This document shows positions 33,275-42,367 of a DNA stretch of 64,000 nt, piece by piece. The number at the start of each line of letters is the position of its first letter. The stretch's first letter is position 1. This DNA comes from JALEFZ01 sp039817415 (GTDB lineage Bacteria > Bacteroidota > Bacteroidia > J057): NCBI GenBank assembly GCA_039817415.1, contig JBCBVV010000008.1:62001-126000 (forward strand), given 5' to 3'. Both the position numbers and the translations under genes were made by a program. The notes beneath the pieces are model-generated. The model was not told where the DNA came from. It made no database searches and was given only the letters and a program-made list of their open reading frames with translations.

Positions 33275-33874
33275 TTACAAATCCATATTCGGTCTATCAG
33301 GTTCAGCTGTCCCAATTCTATGGAGCTGATCTAGTGTCTCTGCGAATAATTCATACAGATCATGAAGCCTATCGAGGTTTTTGATTTTCCCTCGGGCTTC
33401 CATGTATACTTCGTTTATGCCCTTGGGAAACTTGGGTTTGAAGATTTTATCCTCATCCTCTCTTATCCTTAAATGAATCTCGGGCTGATAGGCAATAAAT
33501 TGGCGAATCATGGAATTATTGAAAAAGGCACGCACCTTTTTCTGGTCATTTCCTTTGACAATGAAATGTCGGTCGAACTCAGGATCTGCCACATGAATGT
33601 CCTCCATGCCCATCATCAAACCAATGCCATGGATGGCTTTCTTGCGAAATACCTCAAACACAAAATCATCTCGATATAGATAGGGTGCTCTGATACGGGT
33701 GAAGGGGACATGTGTGTTGCCATAGGACTTGACGAAGGTATCGAAGACGATAACCCACTCCTCATGTCTAACGTAAATCTTATCTCCTCTACCCCATTTA
33801 CCTTGAACAAATTGTCCATCCAGTTCAGCAGCTAGTTGACGCCATATTTCTCTTTTACTTGGTCCAAACCACAT
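33275..33874 (-). CDS. Conserved hypothetical protein, Bacteroidota
   Basis: 199 residues, no signal peptide or membrane segment. It begins MWFGPSKREIWRQLAAELDG and ends with a helix LHDLYELFAETLDQLHRIGTAEP. I recall similar proteins of unknown function in Bacteroidota (DUF3137-like), with strand-rich FTRIRAPYLYRDDFVFEVFR and HFIVKGNDQKKVRAFF segments. No catalytic motif is visible. Its single-gene position between the amidase and ispH gives no functional clue. Confidence 0.6.
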   Translation of the reverse strand: MWFGPSKREIWRQLAAELDGQFVQGKWGRGDKIYVRHEEWVIVFDTFVKSYGNTHVPFTRIRAPYLYRDDFVFEVFRKKAIHGIGLMMGMEDIHVADPEFDRHFIVKGNDQKKVRAFFNNSMIRQFIAYQPEIHLRIREDEDKIFKPKFPKGINEVYMEARGKIKNLDRLHDLYELFAETLDQLHRIGTAEPDRPNMDL

Positions 33875-34028
33875 GGATATTACGTATTAAATGGTGTGTA
33901 TGGGAAAGATAGCCCTAAATCGAAGAAGTTGAAAACTGGACATTCCTTTATATAGGATTTTTCTCATAGTTAAACATACTTCTCCTCTTGAATGTTAGAC
34001 CTGATACTATGGCCTTGCGGCTTATTCA

Positions 34029-35297
34029 ATGACAAAATCTATGCGCAAGTACACTTCCAGGAATTTCAAAAAGACCTACGATCTTGGACGCTACGCACCG
34101 TTGTATCAAAACAACATTTTCTCTCGTTTGAAAAATTCGCGTACGCCTGCGGAACGGATGATGCCTTTCGAGCTGGACTTCGGTCCGGTGGAATTTAAGG
34201 TCGCACGTCATTTTGGCTTCTGCAAGGGGGTAGAGAATGCGATAGAGGTCGCCTATGAAACCCTAGCCACTTACCCAAACCACAGGGTCTTTATGATCAG
34301 CGAACTGATCCACAATTCATTTGTGAATGAAGACTTGAAAGAGCGTGGATTGCGATTTATCAAGACAGCTAAGGGGAAGCAGCTCATTCCTTGGGATGAG
34401 ATTCGAGCTGATGATATCGTCATTACCCCAGCTTTTGGAGCAACCATTGAGGATCAACAGGAATTGATTTCCAGAGGAGTTGAAATTCAAAAGTGGAATG
34501 CTACCTGTCGATTTGTGGAGAATGTCTGGTTCAGAGCCCAAGAACTCGGAGTTCAAGGTTATTCCATTATTATTCATGGGAAATTCAAGCACGAGGAGAC
34601 ACAAGGGACATTATCTCACTCACGACAGTCTGCCCCTACTATTGTGGTGAAAAATATGGAAGAAGCCCAGCAGCTTGGTGAAATCATGCTGGGAATGAGG
34701 CCAATAGAGGACTTTTACACGCTATTTAAAGAAAAGGCATCAGAAGGATTTGATCCTGTAAAGGATCTTGAACGAATCGCGGTGGTGAATCAAACCACCA
34801 TGCTAGCCTCTGAAACGGCAGATATTTCGGACTTTTTCAAAGAGGTCATGTTGAATAGGTATGGTTTGGAAGAGGTAGAGTACAGAATCGCCAATACAAG
34901 GGATACGCTCTGTTATGCTACAAAAAACAACCAGAGTGCAACGCTTAGGCTGCTCGCGGAACAAGCAGATATGGCCATCGTTATTGGGGGACGAAACTCC
35001 TCGAATACCTCGCACTTGGTAGAGCTTTGCGAGCAGAAGCTTGATACCTACTTTATTGCCTCTGAACGAGATATCATCAATCCAGATCAAATTCTGCATT
35101 ATGATTTTCATAGAAATGAAGAGCGCTATATTTTCAACTTTATTCCCCAGAAGGAAAAGGTGAGATTTCTACTGACAAGTGGAGCCTCCTGCCCAGATGC
35201 GATTGTTGAGCGAGTGTTGCTTAGGCTATTAGGATTTTTTAGGAATACGCAGCCCATAGAGGAGGTGATCAAGTCCTATGAGACAGTAAGCGTTTAA
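34029..35297 (+). CDS. ispH: 4-hydroxy-3-methylbut-2-enyl diphosphate reductase
   Basis: The last enzyme of the MEP pathway, making IPP and DMAPP with a [4Fe-4S] cluster. The three cluster cysteines are recognisable: HFGFCKGVENA near residue 65, NATCRFV near 158 and SGASCPDAIV near 385. At 422 residues it belongs to the long class (as in cyanobacteria and plants), with about 50 extra N-terminal residues before the first cysteine domain; E. coli IspH has 316. ATG at 34041 is an alternative start. It shows that this organism uses the MEP route and feeds the polyprenyl synthase at 12.8 kb. Confidence 0.95.
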   Translation: MTKSMRKYTSRNFKKTYDLGRYAPLYQNNIFSRLKNSRTPAERMMPFELDFGPVEFKVARHFGFCKGVENAIEVAYETLATYPNHRVFMISELIHNSFVNEDLKERGLRFIKTAKGKQLIPWDEIRADDIVITPAFGATIEDQQELISRGVEIQKWNATCRFVENVWFRAQELGVQGYSIIIHGKFKHEETQGTLSHSRQSAPTIVVKNMEEAQQLGEIMLGMRPIEDFYTLFKEKASEGFDPVKDLERIAVVNQTTMLASETADISDFFKEVMLNRYGLEEVEYRIANTRDTLCYATKNNQSATLRLLAEQADMAIVIGGRNSSNTSHLVELCEQKLDTYFIASERDIINPDQILHYDFHRNEERYIFNFIPQKEKVRFLLTSGASCPDAIVERVLLRLLGFFRNTQPIEEVIKSYETVSV

Positions 35298-35321
35298 AGA
35301 AATACATTAACCCATACATAA

Positions 35322-35361
35322 AGTCCGTAGCCTACATCATAAGGCTACGGACTCTTTTTTA
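35322..35361. terminator. Terminator after ispH
   Basis: A perfect 12-bp stem, AGTCCGTAGCCT with AGGCTACGGACT, an 8-base loop, then CTTTTTTT on the plus strand. Weaker T-rich sequence on the other side may serve the convergent gene. Confidence 0.88.
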
Positions 35362-35390
35362 TTCAAGAATATTTTTGTTGAATGGTCAGC

Positions 35391-35810
35391 TTAGCTTTTC
35401 ACGGCTTCCCCGAATAGGTTTCCTGTCATAGCTGCAAAACCTCCAGCAAGACCTCCAATTACACCTGTGATGATCGTCAGCATAAGTGGTTTGGGTAAGA
35501 TCCATTCCCCTTCGATGTTTAGGAAGATATCGAAGATACCTCCAATTTTTTCACTTAGTAAAGAGGCATTGGCAGCATCTTTTAAGAAGGCTGAAGCCCC
35601 CCAAACGATGGTAAGGGCAAGGAAGCCTGCTAAAAAAGCGTTGGCAGGTGCCTGCTTTTTTCCGAATATGACTTTTTTTCTTCTTCGACTAAGTAATAGG
35701 CCTACCAAAAAGGCTCCTACCATAGTTGGCCACAGAATATACTGAGGAAGATAGTTTCCACACAGAAAGCCAATCAAACCTATGAGTAAAAATCTAAGGA
35801 TAAATCGCAT
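35391..35810 (-). CDS. Small membrane protein of unknown function
   Basis: 139 residues with four predicted transmembrane helices (about 2-19, 23-40, 58-76 and 108-132). The loop between helices 1/2 and 3 is basic (SRRRKKVIFGKK), pointing to a cytosolic side. No motif is recognised. It begins 8 bases after the penicillin-acylase gene on the same strand, so the two are almost certainly co-transcribed and may be functionally linked, though nothing in the sequence shows how. Confidence 0.65.
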   Translation of the reverse strand: MRFILRFLLIGLIGFLCGNYLPQYILWPTMVGAFLVGLLLSRRRKKVIFGKKQAPANAFLAGFLALTIVWGASAFLKDAANASLLSEKIGGIFDIFLNIEGEWILPKPLMLTIITGVIGGLAGGFAAMTGNLFGEAVKS

Positions 35811-35818
35811 GGCTGGAA

Positions 35819-38275
35819 TTATTCTTTGGTAATGGTTAATGTTCTAAAATCTCCTTCTTCGTCAGGGCTATGCATGAAATCAAGCTCATAATACTTCCCA
35901 GCCGCCCAATCGTCAATAAACTGATCGTAGGAAGCCGATCCTGGATTTCCGCTTTGACCACCTGGATAAATACCTAGCGCCTTAATGGTTGGGCCCATTT
36001 CGACGATCATTCTCCATGAAGGCCCTGTTCTTTTGCCTGTCGCATTTAGGATTCCTCCATTTCCATTGGTTTCCACTTTTTGTCTACTAAAGGGATTCAA
36101 GGTAACAGAAAGGTGATTGATGTCCGTTTTTTTGACAGTACTCCACGTCCAATTTTCGGGATTAGGGTCTTTGTCGGAAAATTGCGTAACAGTCTCTTTG
36201 AAACTTTGCTGAATCAGAGATTGTCGGGTTGGCACCGTGGTATCACCCACCACTCTGAAGTAACTTAAGTTGATACTGTCCTTGAGGAGTTCTGTGAATC
36301 GGCGATTTTTAGGATATCTCAGTGCCATTCCTTCAATTTGGAAGTCATCCATCCATACGGAGCGATAGAGCTTTGACCACCAACTATTGAAAACGGTAGG
36401 TTCATGAGTCGTTGAGACATATTGATAATCCCACGATTTCATGTCATCATAAACCTCCCTTTCCTTTGGAGATAAGGCTAGTGTATCTAGTTCTGCTAGC
36501 ATGAAAGGAAGCACCTCAGCTGCTCCAAGGTAATAGTTATCCAGCTGGATCGCTTTCATATCCTCAACGGTCATGCTGTCCTTTCTGTCCAATAAATCAA
36601 ATAGTCGTCTTCCACGGTGATCTTCATAGCGACCTCTTGTGCTATAGGGATAAAGAGCCGTGGTAGGATGCTGGTTGGCGGATTGTACAAATCCTTGAGC
36701 TGGATTAAGGGTATGAGGATTTTGATCAATGGGAATGTATCCTTGCCACATGTGATCCTTTCTACTGCCATCCAACACAAACACTCCCTGATCTTTCCAT
36801 TTGTTGGGAATCTTTCCTTGCTGCCAGATAGCAATGTCTCCGCTTGCTGAAGCAAATACGAAGTTTTGGGCAGGGCAATTAAATGTCTGAAGGGCATCTA
36901 CGTAATCTTCGTAGTTATGGGCATGGTTCAGTTTGAGGAAGGTTTTGGCTTCGTTTGAAGCTTCGTGAGCCATCCACCTTACTGCAATTGGCTTACCCTT
37001 ATCCTGAAACTCTGTGTCGTACATGACTGGGCCAATGTGGGTATAGCGAACGGTATCTCTGAATACCTCTCCTCCCTTCAGTTTATACTCTTCGATGCGG
37101 TTTTCAATTTTCAACCATTGCCCGTCGTGTAGATACTCTGACTTGCTGGCGTTTCTGTACTGGATAACATAATGGTCCAATACGTCTCGGCTACCATTGG
37201 TTTCTCCCCAAGCAATGGAGTCGTTAAATCCTATGATGACACCAGGTGCGCCAGGCAGAGATGCCCCGTATGCATTCATACTAGGAGCATGCAATTGTAT
37301 TTCATACCAAATGGAAGGTAGATTTAGGCCCAAATGCGGGTCATTTGCCAATAGCGCGTGGCCATTTTTTGTCTTAGAAGGGGCAACTGCCCAGTTGTTG
37401 GATCCAATAATGCTGGCATCATGATCTGGTTCACCCTGAACAGCTAGCATTAACGAATCAGGGAAGTAATCTCTAGGAGCATCTGGAACTGGGATGGCAT
37501 CTCTTCTTCGCCATCTTGTTTCCTTAGGGACAATAGGCTCGCCTCCTTTTTCAAATTCTGGATATAGGGTTTCAAATACTTCCTTTCCCCAAAGGCTTAG
37601 GGCATTTGTGTGTTCGATATCGTATGATCTCCAACTCAGGTCATTGGCCATGTATTTCATGAGTAAACAGGTTTTGAAGGCTGTCCACTTCTCAGGCTTG
37701 TAACCCAATAGTTTGTATTCAATAGGTAGTTCTCCTGGCAATAGGTTGTTGATGTAATCATTTACCCCGTGTGCATAAGCTTCTAGCGGGCCAAGACTTT
37801 CCGGATCTGTTTTGATGGTCTCCCATGTTCTTTCTGCTCCGAAGGTGATTCCTTTTCGCCTTGCTGCTCGATCTAGTTCAAGAACTCGATCTTCGGGACC
37901 TCTGCCTACTACTTCGGTGAGTCTTCCTTCTGCAGCAAGCATCTGGAATTCCATTTGCCACAATCTATCCTTAGCTGTGAGATAGCCCTGTACATAGAAA
38001 AGGTCCTTCTCATTTTGGGCGAAAATGTGTGGGACACCTCTTTTGTCGACCTTTACAGTAACGGTTTCTTCGATACCCGGAAGAGAATAGGACTCTGCAG
38101 CAATTTGTTCAACAGGTTCAGCATTTTCCCAAAATCCTCCAAAAGGATCAAAGAATTTTCCAAAGGCAAAAGGAGTACTTCCTACTGGGGAAAGCAGTGC
38201 ACCTGCGAGTAGGACAGTGATGATTAGAGAGAGGATGAATTTTATCCAACGCATGCGAGGAAATTTTAACAGCAT
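35819..38275 (-). CDS. Penicillin acylase family N-terminal nucleophile hydrolase
   Basis: 818 residues. A hydrophobic N-terminus (MRWIKFILSLIITVLLAG, about 8-26) is a signal or anchor. The Ntn-hydrolase precursor is processed before S292, the N-terminal nucleophile of the beta chain in GSNNW (residues 291-295); alpha-chain motifs VDKRGVPHIFA near 76 and QGYLTAKDRLWQMEF near 96 are typical. The oxyanion region LLANDPHLGL follows the nucleophile. Family members cleave acylated beta-lactams or N-acyl-homoserine lactones in the periplasm; the natural substrate here cannot be told. It is the first gene of a two-gene unit. Confidence 0.92.
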   Translation of the reverse strand: MLLKFPRMRWIKFILSLIITVLLAGALLSPVGSTPFAFGKFFDPFGGFWENAEPVEQIAAESYSLPGIEETVTVKVDKRGVPHIFAQNEKDLFYVQGYLTAKDRLWQMEFQMLAAEGRLTEVVGRGPEDRVLELDRAARRKGITFGAERTWETIKTDPESLGPLEAYAHGVNDYINNLLPGELPIEYKLLGYKPEKWTAFKTCLLMKYMANDLSWRSYDIEHTNALSLWGKEVFETLYPEFEKGGEPIVPKETRWRRRDAIPVPDAPRDYFPDSLMLAVQGEPDHDASIIGSNNWAVAPSKTKNGHALLANDPHLGLNLPSIWYEIQLHAPSMNAYGASLPGAPGVIIGFNDSIAWGETNGSRDVLDHYVIQYRNASKSEYLHDGQWLKIENRIEEYKLKGGEVFRDTVRYTHIGPVMYDTEFQDKGKPIAVRWMAHEASNEAKTFLKLNHAHNYEDYVDALQTFNCPAQNFVFASASGDIAIWQQGKIPNKWKDQGVFVLDGSRKDHMWQGYIPIDQNPHTLNPAQGFVQSANQHPTTALYPYSTRGRYEDHRGRRLFDLLDRKDSMTVEDMKAIQLDNYYLGAAEVLPFMLAELDTLALSPKEREVYDDMKSWDYQYVSTTHEPTVFNSWWSKLYRSVWMDDFQIEGMALRYPKNRRFTELLKDSINLSYFRVVGDTTVPTRQSLIQQSFKETVTQFSDKDPNPENWTWSTVKKTDINHLSVTLNPFSRQKVETNGNGGILNATGKRTGPSWRMIVEMGPTIKALGIYPGGQSGNPGSASYDQFIDDWAAGKYYELDFMHSPDEEGDFRTLTITKE

Positions 38276-38433
38276 ATTACCGAATAGTGGATAGAATTCA
38301 AAGGTGCAGAAGCAGAGATTGCTTGGTCATAGTTCTTCAGGAATAGGTTAAAAACTCCCTTCCTGCCTTTAAACTGTCGATTTTATCACTTGTCTTTGAT
38401 CTTAATTTGGAGAGGGAATATTTCTAAAAAACG

Positions 38434-38479
38434 AACTAAGGGGATATAGACTTCAATCGAAGTCTATATCCCCTTAGTT
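38434..38479 (-). terminator. Perfect 21-bp hairpin after the IscA-type gene
   Basis: Arms 38434-38454 and 38459-38479 are perfectly complementary over 21 bp with a 4-base loop. Read on the minus strand it is followed by a run of T (plus-strand AAAAAA at 38426-38431), so it acts as terminator for the gene at 38502. The stem is unusually long for a terminator. Confidence 0.8.
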
Positions 38480-38501
38480 GTAGGTTTCTTTCTTGTTCAG
38501 A

Positions 38502-38843
38502 TTAGACAGAGAAGCTTTCGCCACAAGCACAAGTCCGTGCTGCATTTGGATTGGCGAAGTGGAAGCCTTTTCCACTTAATCCTCCTGTATAGTCTAGTTC
38601 GGTTCCAACGAGGAAAAGTAAGCTTTTCATACTCACAAATATCTTGACTCCCTTGTCCTCGATTACTTGATCCCCTGGTCTTTCTTTGTTATCAAAGTCC
38701 AGTTTATACATAAGACCCGAACATCCACCTCCGTCTACGCTTACACGCAATCCATAAGAGTTGTCAAAGCCTTCTTTCTCTCTAAGATTCTTGATGTGTC
38801 CGAATGCTGCATCAGACACTTTAATCATTGGTTCGTCCGTCAT
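38502..38843 (-). CDS. Iron-sulfur cluster assembly protein, IscA/ErpA/SufA type
   Basis: 113 residues, an A-type carrier that takes Fe-S clusters from the scaffold to apoproteins. The three conserved cysteines are present: C41 in GGGCSGLMY and C105, C107 in CACGESFSV. Length and fold match HesB/IscA proteins. No suf or isc genes are adjacent, so it is a stand-alone carrier and I cannot say which of the three subtypes it is. It could support cluster enzymes such as IspH (4 kb away). A long hairpin terminator follows. Confidence 0.93.
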   Translation of the reverse strand: MTDEPMIKVSDAAFGHIKNLREKEGFDNSYGLRVSVDGGGCSGLMYKLDFDNKERPGDQVIEDKGVKIFVSMKSLLFLVGTELDYTGGLSGKGFHFANPNAARTCACGESFSV

Positions 38844-39031
38844 TACTGCTTCGCTTTATACGGCTAATTACTGTTAAATTTTAACGAATTAAAAGGACTA
38901 TGGTTTAGATATGGTTACAATCCGTCAGATTCACTACATGGATAAGGATGTAAGGGAAAGGATTAAACGTAAAGGCCCTCAATTTATCTAAGTATAAGAA
39001 GCCTTTACATTAATCTTACAACAAAACACGT

Positions 39032-40150
39032 ATGAGAAAGTCATGTTGGGCAGGAATGATCCTAATCCTGCTATTTCCCTTCTACTCTTGTAGAACAAGC
39101 TCATTTACCCCTTCTACTTCTGCATCTCGAGAATTACCCCTCTTGGGAGATGGACAGTATGTCAGTTTAATTCGTGGTTTTAACGCCGAAAATCCGGTTG
39201 CTACAACGGATTCTATCGAAAAAAGATGGAATGAAGCAGTGGCTGCAGGCATGAAAGTCGGGAGATTACAAATAGACTGGCCAGAAATGGAACCTGAAGC
39301 TGGGAGTTATGATAAAAATGCCCTTTCAGAGCCCCTGGCAGAATTAGAACAGGAACAACTTAGGCCCTTTTTGCTCATATCTGCTTATGACAGCGAAGGT
39401 CCCGTTCTTCCTGAGGATTTGGAAGGAAAAGCATTGAATGACGAGGAAGTCCTAGATCGATTTAAAAAGCTGATGGATTGGGTGATCCCTATGCTTACCG
39501 AGTCCAACGGTTGGGTTATCGCCATTTCCAATGAACCTGATGTCAATTTGCCAGAAGAGAGAGGACTGAAGGAGGAGGTGTTGACCTTCCTAGAGGTAAT
39601 GAGAGATTATATTCATCAACTTAAGCCTGAGATGGCGGTAACGGTTACCATGAATGAAGGTAGCCTGAAAAGTGCAGTCAATGGCGTACAAGAAATCGCA
39701 GAAGTCTCTGACGTCATCTGTTTTAACTACTATGGTGGGGACTACAGGGGAATGGCTTATGAGGATATCAAATCTAGTATCAGAATTGATATAGAGAATA
39801 TGTTGGCACTAGATGAAGGCAAACAATTAATCATTCAGGAATTGGGTATGCCGAGTGGAGACCAATTGGCAAATAGTTCAGATGAAATTCAACAGCTGTT
39901 TTACAGAGCCTTTTTTGAAACGATGGAGGAATATCCCAAGCTTCGTGCAGCTGTTATCTTCCAGTTGGTAGATTGGTCTCCTGGCGTGATCGAGTGGATT
40001 TCAGAACTTCTTAGAGAGGAAAATACCGCGGAGGAATTTATTCTTCAGTACGAGGAAATCCTGGGAACAATAGGACTGATACGCTATGAGGATGGTACTT
40101 CAAGACCTGCATGGGAGGAAGTGTTGCAGTGGATTGAAAAGATAGAATAG
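39032..40150 (+). CDS. Lipoprotein with GH-A (beta/alpha)8 glycosidase-like domain
   Basis: 372 residues. The leader ends in FYSC, with C20 the probable lipidation site, followed by a Ser/Thr linker. The rest looks like a clan GH-A barrel: residues N167-E168-P169 form the classic NEP motif (acid/base Glu on strand 4), and E270 in IIQELGMPSG is a good candidate nucleophile on strand 7. Family assignment (GH5, GH39 or other) is not possible from motifs alone. Substrate is unknown; no SusCD pair or transporter is adjacent, so it is not in a classical polysaccharide-utilisation locus. Confidence 0.72.
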   Translation: MRKSCWAGMILILLFPFYSCRTSSFTPSTSASRELPLLGDGQYVSLIRGFNAENPVATTDSIEKRWNEAVAAGMKVGRLQIDWPEMEPEAGSYDKNALSEPLAELEQEQLRPFLLISAYDSEGPVLPEDLEGKALNDEEVLDRFKKLMDWVIPMLTESNGWVIAISNEPDVNLPEERGLKEEVLTFLEVMRDYIHQLKPEMAVTVTMNEGSLKSAVNGVQEIAEVSDVICFNYYGGDYRGMAYEDIKSSIRIDIENMLALDEGKQLIIQELGMPSGDQLANSSDEIQQLFYRAFFETMEEYPKLRAAVIFQLVDWSPGVIEWISELLREENTAEEFILQYEEILGTIGLIRYEDGTSRPAWEEVLQWIEKIE

Positions 40151-40173
40151 ATTTATCCTGTAAAATATTGGGT

Positions 40174-40205
40174 GGCCAGACTTAGAAATAGGTCTGGCCT
40201 TTTTT
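40174..40205 (+). terminator. Terminator after the GH-A lipoprotein gene
   Basis: An 8-bp stem, GGCCAGAC with GTCTGGCC, and a 10-base loop are followed by TTTTTT. Confidence 0.85.
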
Positions 40206-40250
40206 AACTCTTCCTCATAGTTATCGTATGACAAGCCATATCAATCAACC

Positions 40251-41093
40251 ATGAGTAAGCAAAGAAGCAGAAGAAAAATGTGGGCAGAGGATACCCTTGC
40301 GATTTTGGAAAAGGGCTATTACCTCAATGAAAAAGGAGGGCAAATCGACATTTATGGTCAACAAAAAGACGCCCAGAAGGGAACTCTTGTTTACTCTCCG
40401 TCTCAGGGAGACGAAGTGATTTCTAACAGAACCCCAGCCCATTTCGAGTCCACTCAAATAGCGGTAACTGGAGAATCTACGATTGAAGCTATCCTGCGAT
40501 TGATTGCAGAAGGAAATAAAGATGTGTTGGCCTTGAATTTTGCTTCAGCTAAGAATCCAGGTGGAGGATTTTTAGGAGGTTCTCAAGCACAGGAGGAAAG
40601 CCTTGCCAGATCAACGGGGCTTTATCCAACCTTGCTCAAGGGAAGTCCTTACTATGAAGAAAATAGAAAATCTAAATCGTGCTTCTACACGGATTATATG
40701 ATATACAGTCCTCATGTACCCATCATCAAGGATGACAACAATAGGTATTTGGAGGAGCTGACGTTGGCGAGTTTTATTACGGCCCCTGCAGTCAACACTG
40801 GGGTTATCCGGCATAGGACAAGAGGGCGATTGGGTGAAATTGAGGAAGTGATGAAAAGGAGAATAGCCAAAGTGCTAGCTCTTGCTGAATTGCATGGACA
40901 TTCTACTATCGTCTTAGGTGCTTGGGGATGTGGTGTCTTTCAAAATGACCCTGAGGATATAGCAAGATATTTCTACGAAGTTATTCATAAAGATTTTGGC
41001 CTTTCCTTCAAAAAAATAGTCTTTGCTATATATGCCAACAATGATCGGTTTATCACCCCTTTCAAAAACTATTTTGAAGGAGATAAGCTCTAG
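40251..41093 (+). CDS. Bacterial-type poly(ADP-ribose) glycohydrolase-like protein (TIGR02452)
   Basis: 280 residues. The macrodomain-like PARG signature is complete: GGG at 104-106 followed by QEE at 114-116 within NPGGGFLGGSQAQEESL, where the second Glu is catalytic in known bacterial PARGs. AWGCGVFQNDPEDIA near residue 224 is the second typical block. Such enzymes remove ADP-ribose from targets. There is no adjacent ADP-ribosyltransferase toxin or polymerase. The N-terminal WAEDTLAILEKGYY also fits TIGR02452. Start is ATG 40251; the stop overlaps an inverted-repeat element at 41093. Confidence 0.9.
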   Translation: MSKQRSRRKMWAEDTLAILEKGYYLNEKGGQIDIYGQQKDAQKGTLVYSPSQGDEVISNRTPAHFESTQIAVTGESTIEAILRLIAEGNKDVLALNFASAKNPGGGFLGGSQAQEESLARSTGLYPTLLKGSPYYEENRKSKSCFYTDYMIYSPHVPIIKDDNNRYLEELTLASFITAPAVNTGVIRHRTRGRLGEIEEVMKRRIAKVLALAELHGHSTIVLGAWGCGVFQNDPEDIARYFYEVIHKDFGLSFKKIVFAIYANNDRFITPFKNYFEGDKL

Positions 41094-41229
41094 AGCCTGT
41101 TTAGGTGTACACTTCTTGTTTACAGTTGTCTTTCAAAAACCTGAGTTTACATTTTTTCTCATGTTAGCCCCACTAAAGCTCAAAACAATACTGCCTGTAA
41201 ACTAAAAATGATAAGCCTAAACAGTTTCT
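41093..41229. repeat. Imperfect inverted-repeat element (MITE-like or long hairpin)
   Basis: CTGTTTAGG (41097-41105) and GTTTACAG (41118-41125) on the left mirror CTGTAAAC (41195-41202) and CCTAAACAG (41216-41224) on the right, in the right nested order with 12- and 13-base gaps. The arms are about 30 bases with roughly 70 bases between. The left end GAGCCTGTTTA recurs inverted at 47055-47065. No transposase or target duplication was found. Confidence 0.4.
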
Positions 41230-41263
41230 TAGTTGTTGTATCAATGCACAATCATCAAAAATC

Positions 41264-42355
41264 ATGAGCTTTTGGAATCTATATCTACCTCCGGTTCCCA
41301 TACCGTCTACTTCTCCTTACGAGATGTTATTTAATGACGGGAGTAGAAGGCAATTTGAAAATGAAGCGGCTTACTTAGAAGCATTACAGGAGTTGGACGA
41401 ATTTGAAAGACCCTTGTTGGTTAAGAGGCCAGAAATGCCTGAGTTCGAAGTGCCAGGAGACAAAGAGTTGGAGGTCAAAGCCTTTCAAAAAAAAGATGCT
41501 GAACCAGACTTTGGGAAGTGGTTTACGACAATCGCAACTGTTCTCTCCCTTCCATTCATGATTTTTATTCTTTTCGAAACGGGGGACGTTAAGTTTTTCA
41601 TTGGAGGCGCCATAGTATATGCAATGGCTTTCAACAGGGTATCGATCTATTTGCTTAGTAGGTACTTGCCGACAAAAGGAATTTCTCTATTGAGAGAATA
41701 TTACCTGTCGAAATGGAAGCCAGTAAAAAGGAGAGACAACCTTTTGCTGTATATGATTCCCTTTGCCATTCCCATTATTCTCCTTGTCATATTTGGGTTT
41801 TTGGGGACTCAGATTTCAGATTTTACTGCCTCCATTCATCCTTTGCTAGAAGCCTTATGGGAAGTATTTACCTATTCTAGCCTCGAATTAGGATTTCTTT
41901 TAGTTGTGTCGCTCATAATCCTGATGTTTTTGCTTGAAGAGTTTATTAGCCCATGGATGATTCTCCTAATTTATGTGTCAATCAGCTGGTTTGTAAATGG
42001 AATGTGGTTCTCAGACTCTACAGTAAATGAAGGAGCTACCATTGGCTTAATGGGCTTACTGATCACTTATATAATCCTTCATCTTAAATTTCCAGGTTAT
42101 AGGCCAGCCATAGAATTCTTTCCCTTGCTGAGCTACTTTTTGGTAGTACTGGCCAAGATAATCATAGAACAACTCCCTGGTTTAGGTATACAGCAAATAG
42201 GAATTGGAGTTGGGATGGGCTTATTGATCGGCTTATTAGTCAATAAGGAGAGATTTCTTGTGCACCTTCAAGAACTTTCTCGAAAGAGAGAAGAAGAACT
42301 ACTTGAAAAGTTTTCGGATATTTCTGCTCAAGTTGATTCATCCCCTATTGGCTAA
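41264..42355 (+). CDS. Rhomboid-like membrane protein lacking catalytic residues
   Basis: 363 residues: a soluble N-terminal 85 residues (acidic, PPVPIPSTSPYEMLF), then two helices, a basic loop, and a second group of six helices (about 165-345). The second group reads like a rhomboid: EALWEVFTYSSLELGFLL (counterpart of the EWWRLFTxxFLHG loop), then GATIGLMGLLI in place of the GxSGAxxG serine motif, and QQIGIGVGMGLLIGLLV where a rhomboid has HIGGxxxG. Both serine and histidine are replaced, so it is predicted inactive. A short charged coiled tail follows (ELSRKREEELLEK). The assignment rests on pattern only; it could be another membrane family. Confidence 0.5.
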   Translation: MSFWNLYLPPVPIPSTSPYEMLFNDGSRRQFENEAAYLEALQELDEFERPLLVKRPEMPEFEVPGDKELEVKAFQKKDAEPDFGKWFTTIATVLSLPFMIFILFETGDVKFFIGGAIVYAMAFNRVSIYLLSRYLPTKGISLLREYYLSKWKPVKRRDNLLLYMIPFAIPIILLVIFGFLGTQISDFTASIHPLLEALWEVFTYSSLELGFLLVVSLIILMFLLEEFISPWMILLIYVSISWFVNGMWFSDSTVNEGATIGLMGLLITYIILHLKFPGYRPAIEFFPLLSYFLVVLAKIIIEQLPGLGIQQIGIGVGMGLLIGLLVNKERFLVHLQELSRKREEELLEKFSDISAQVDSSPIG

Positions 42356-42367
42356 TAAAGATTCTCT

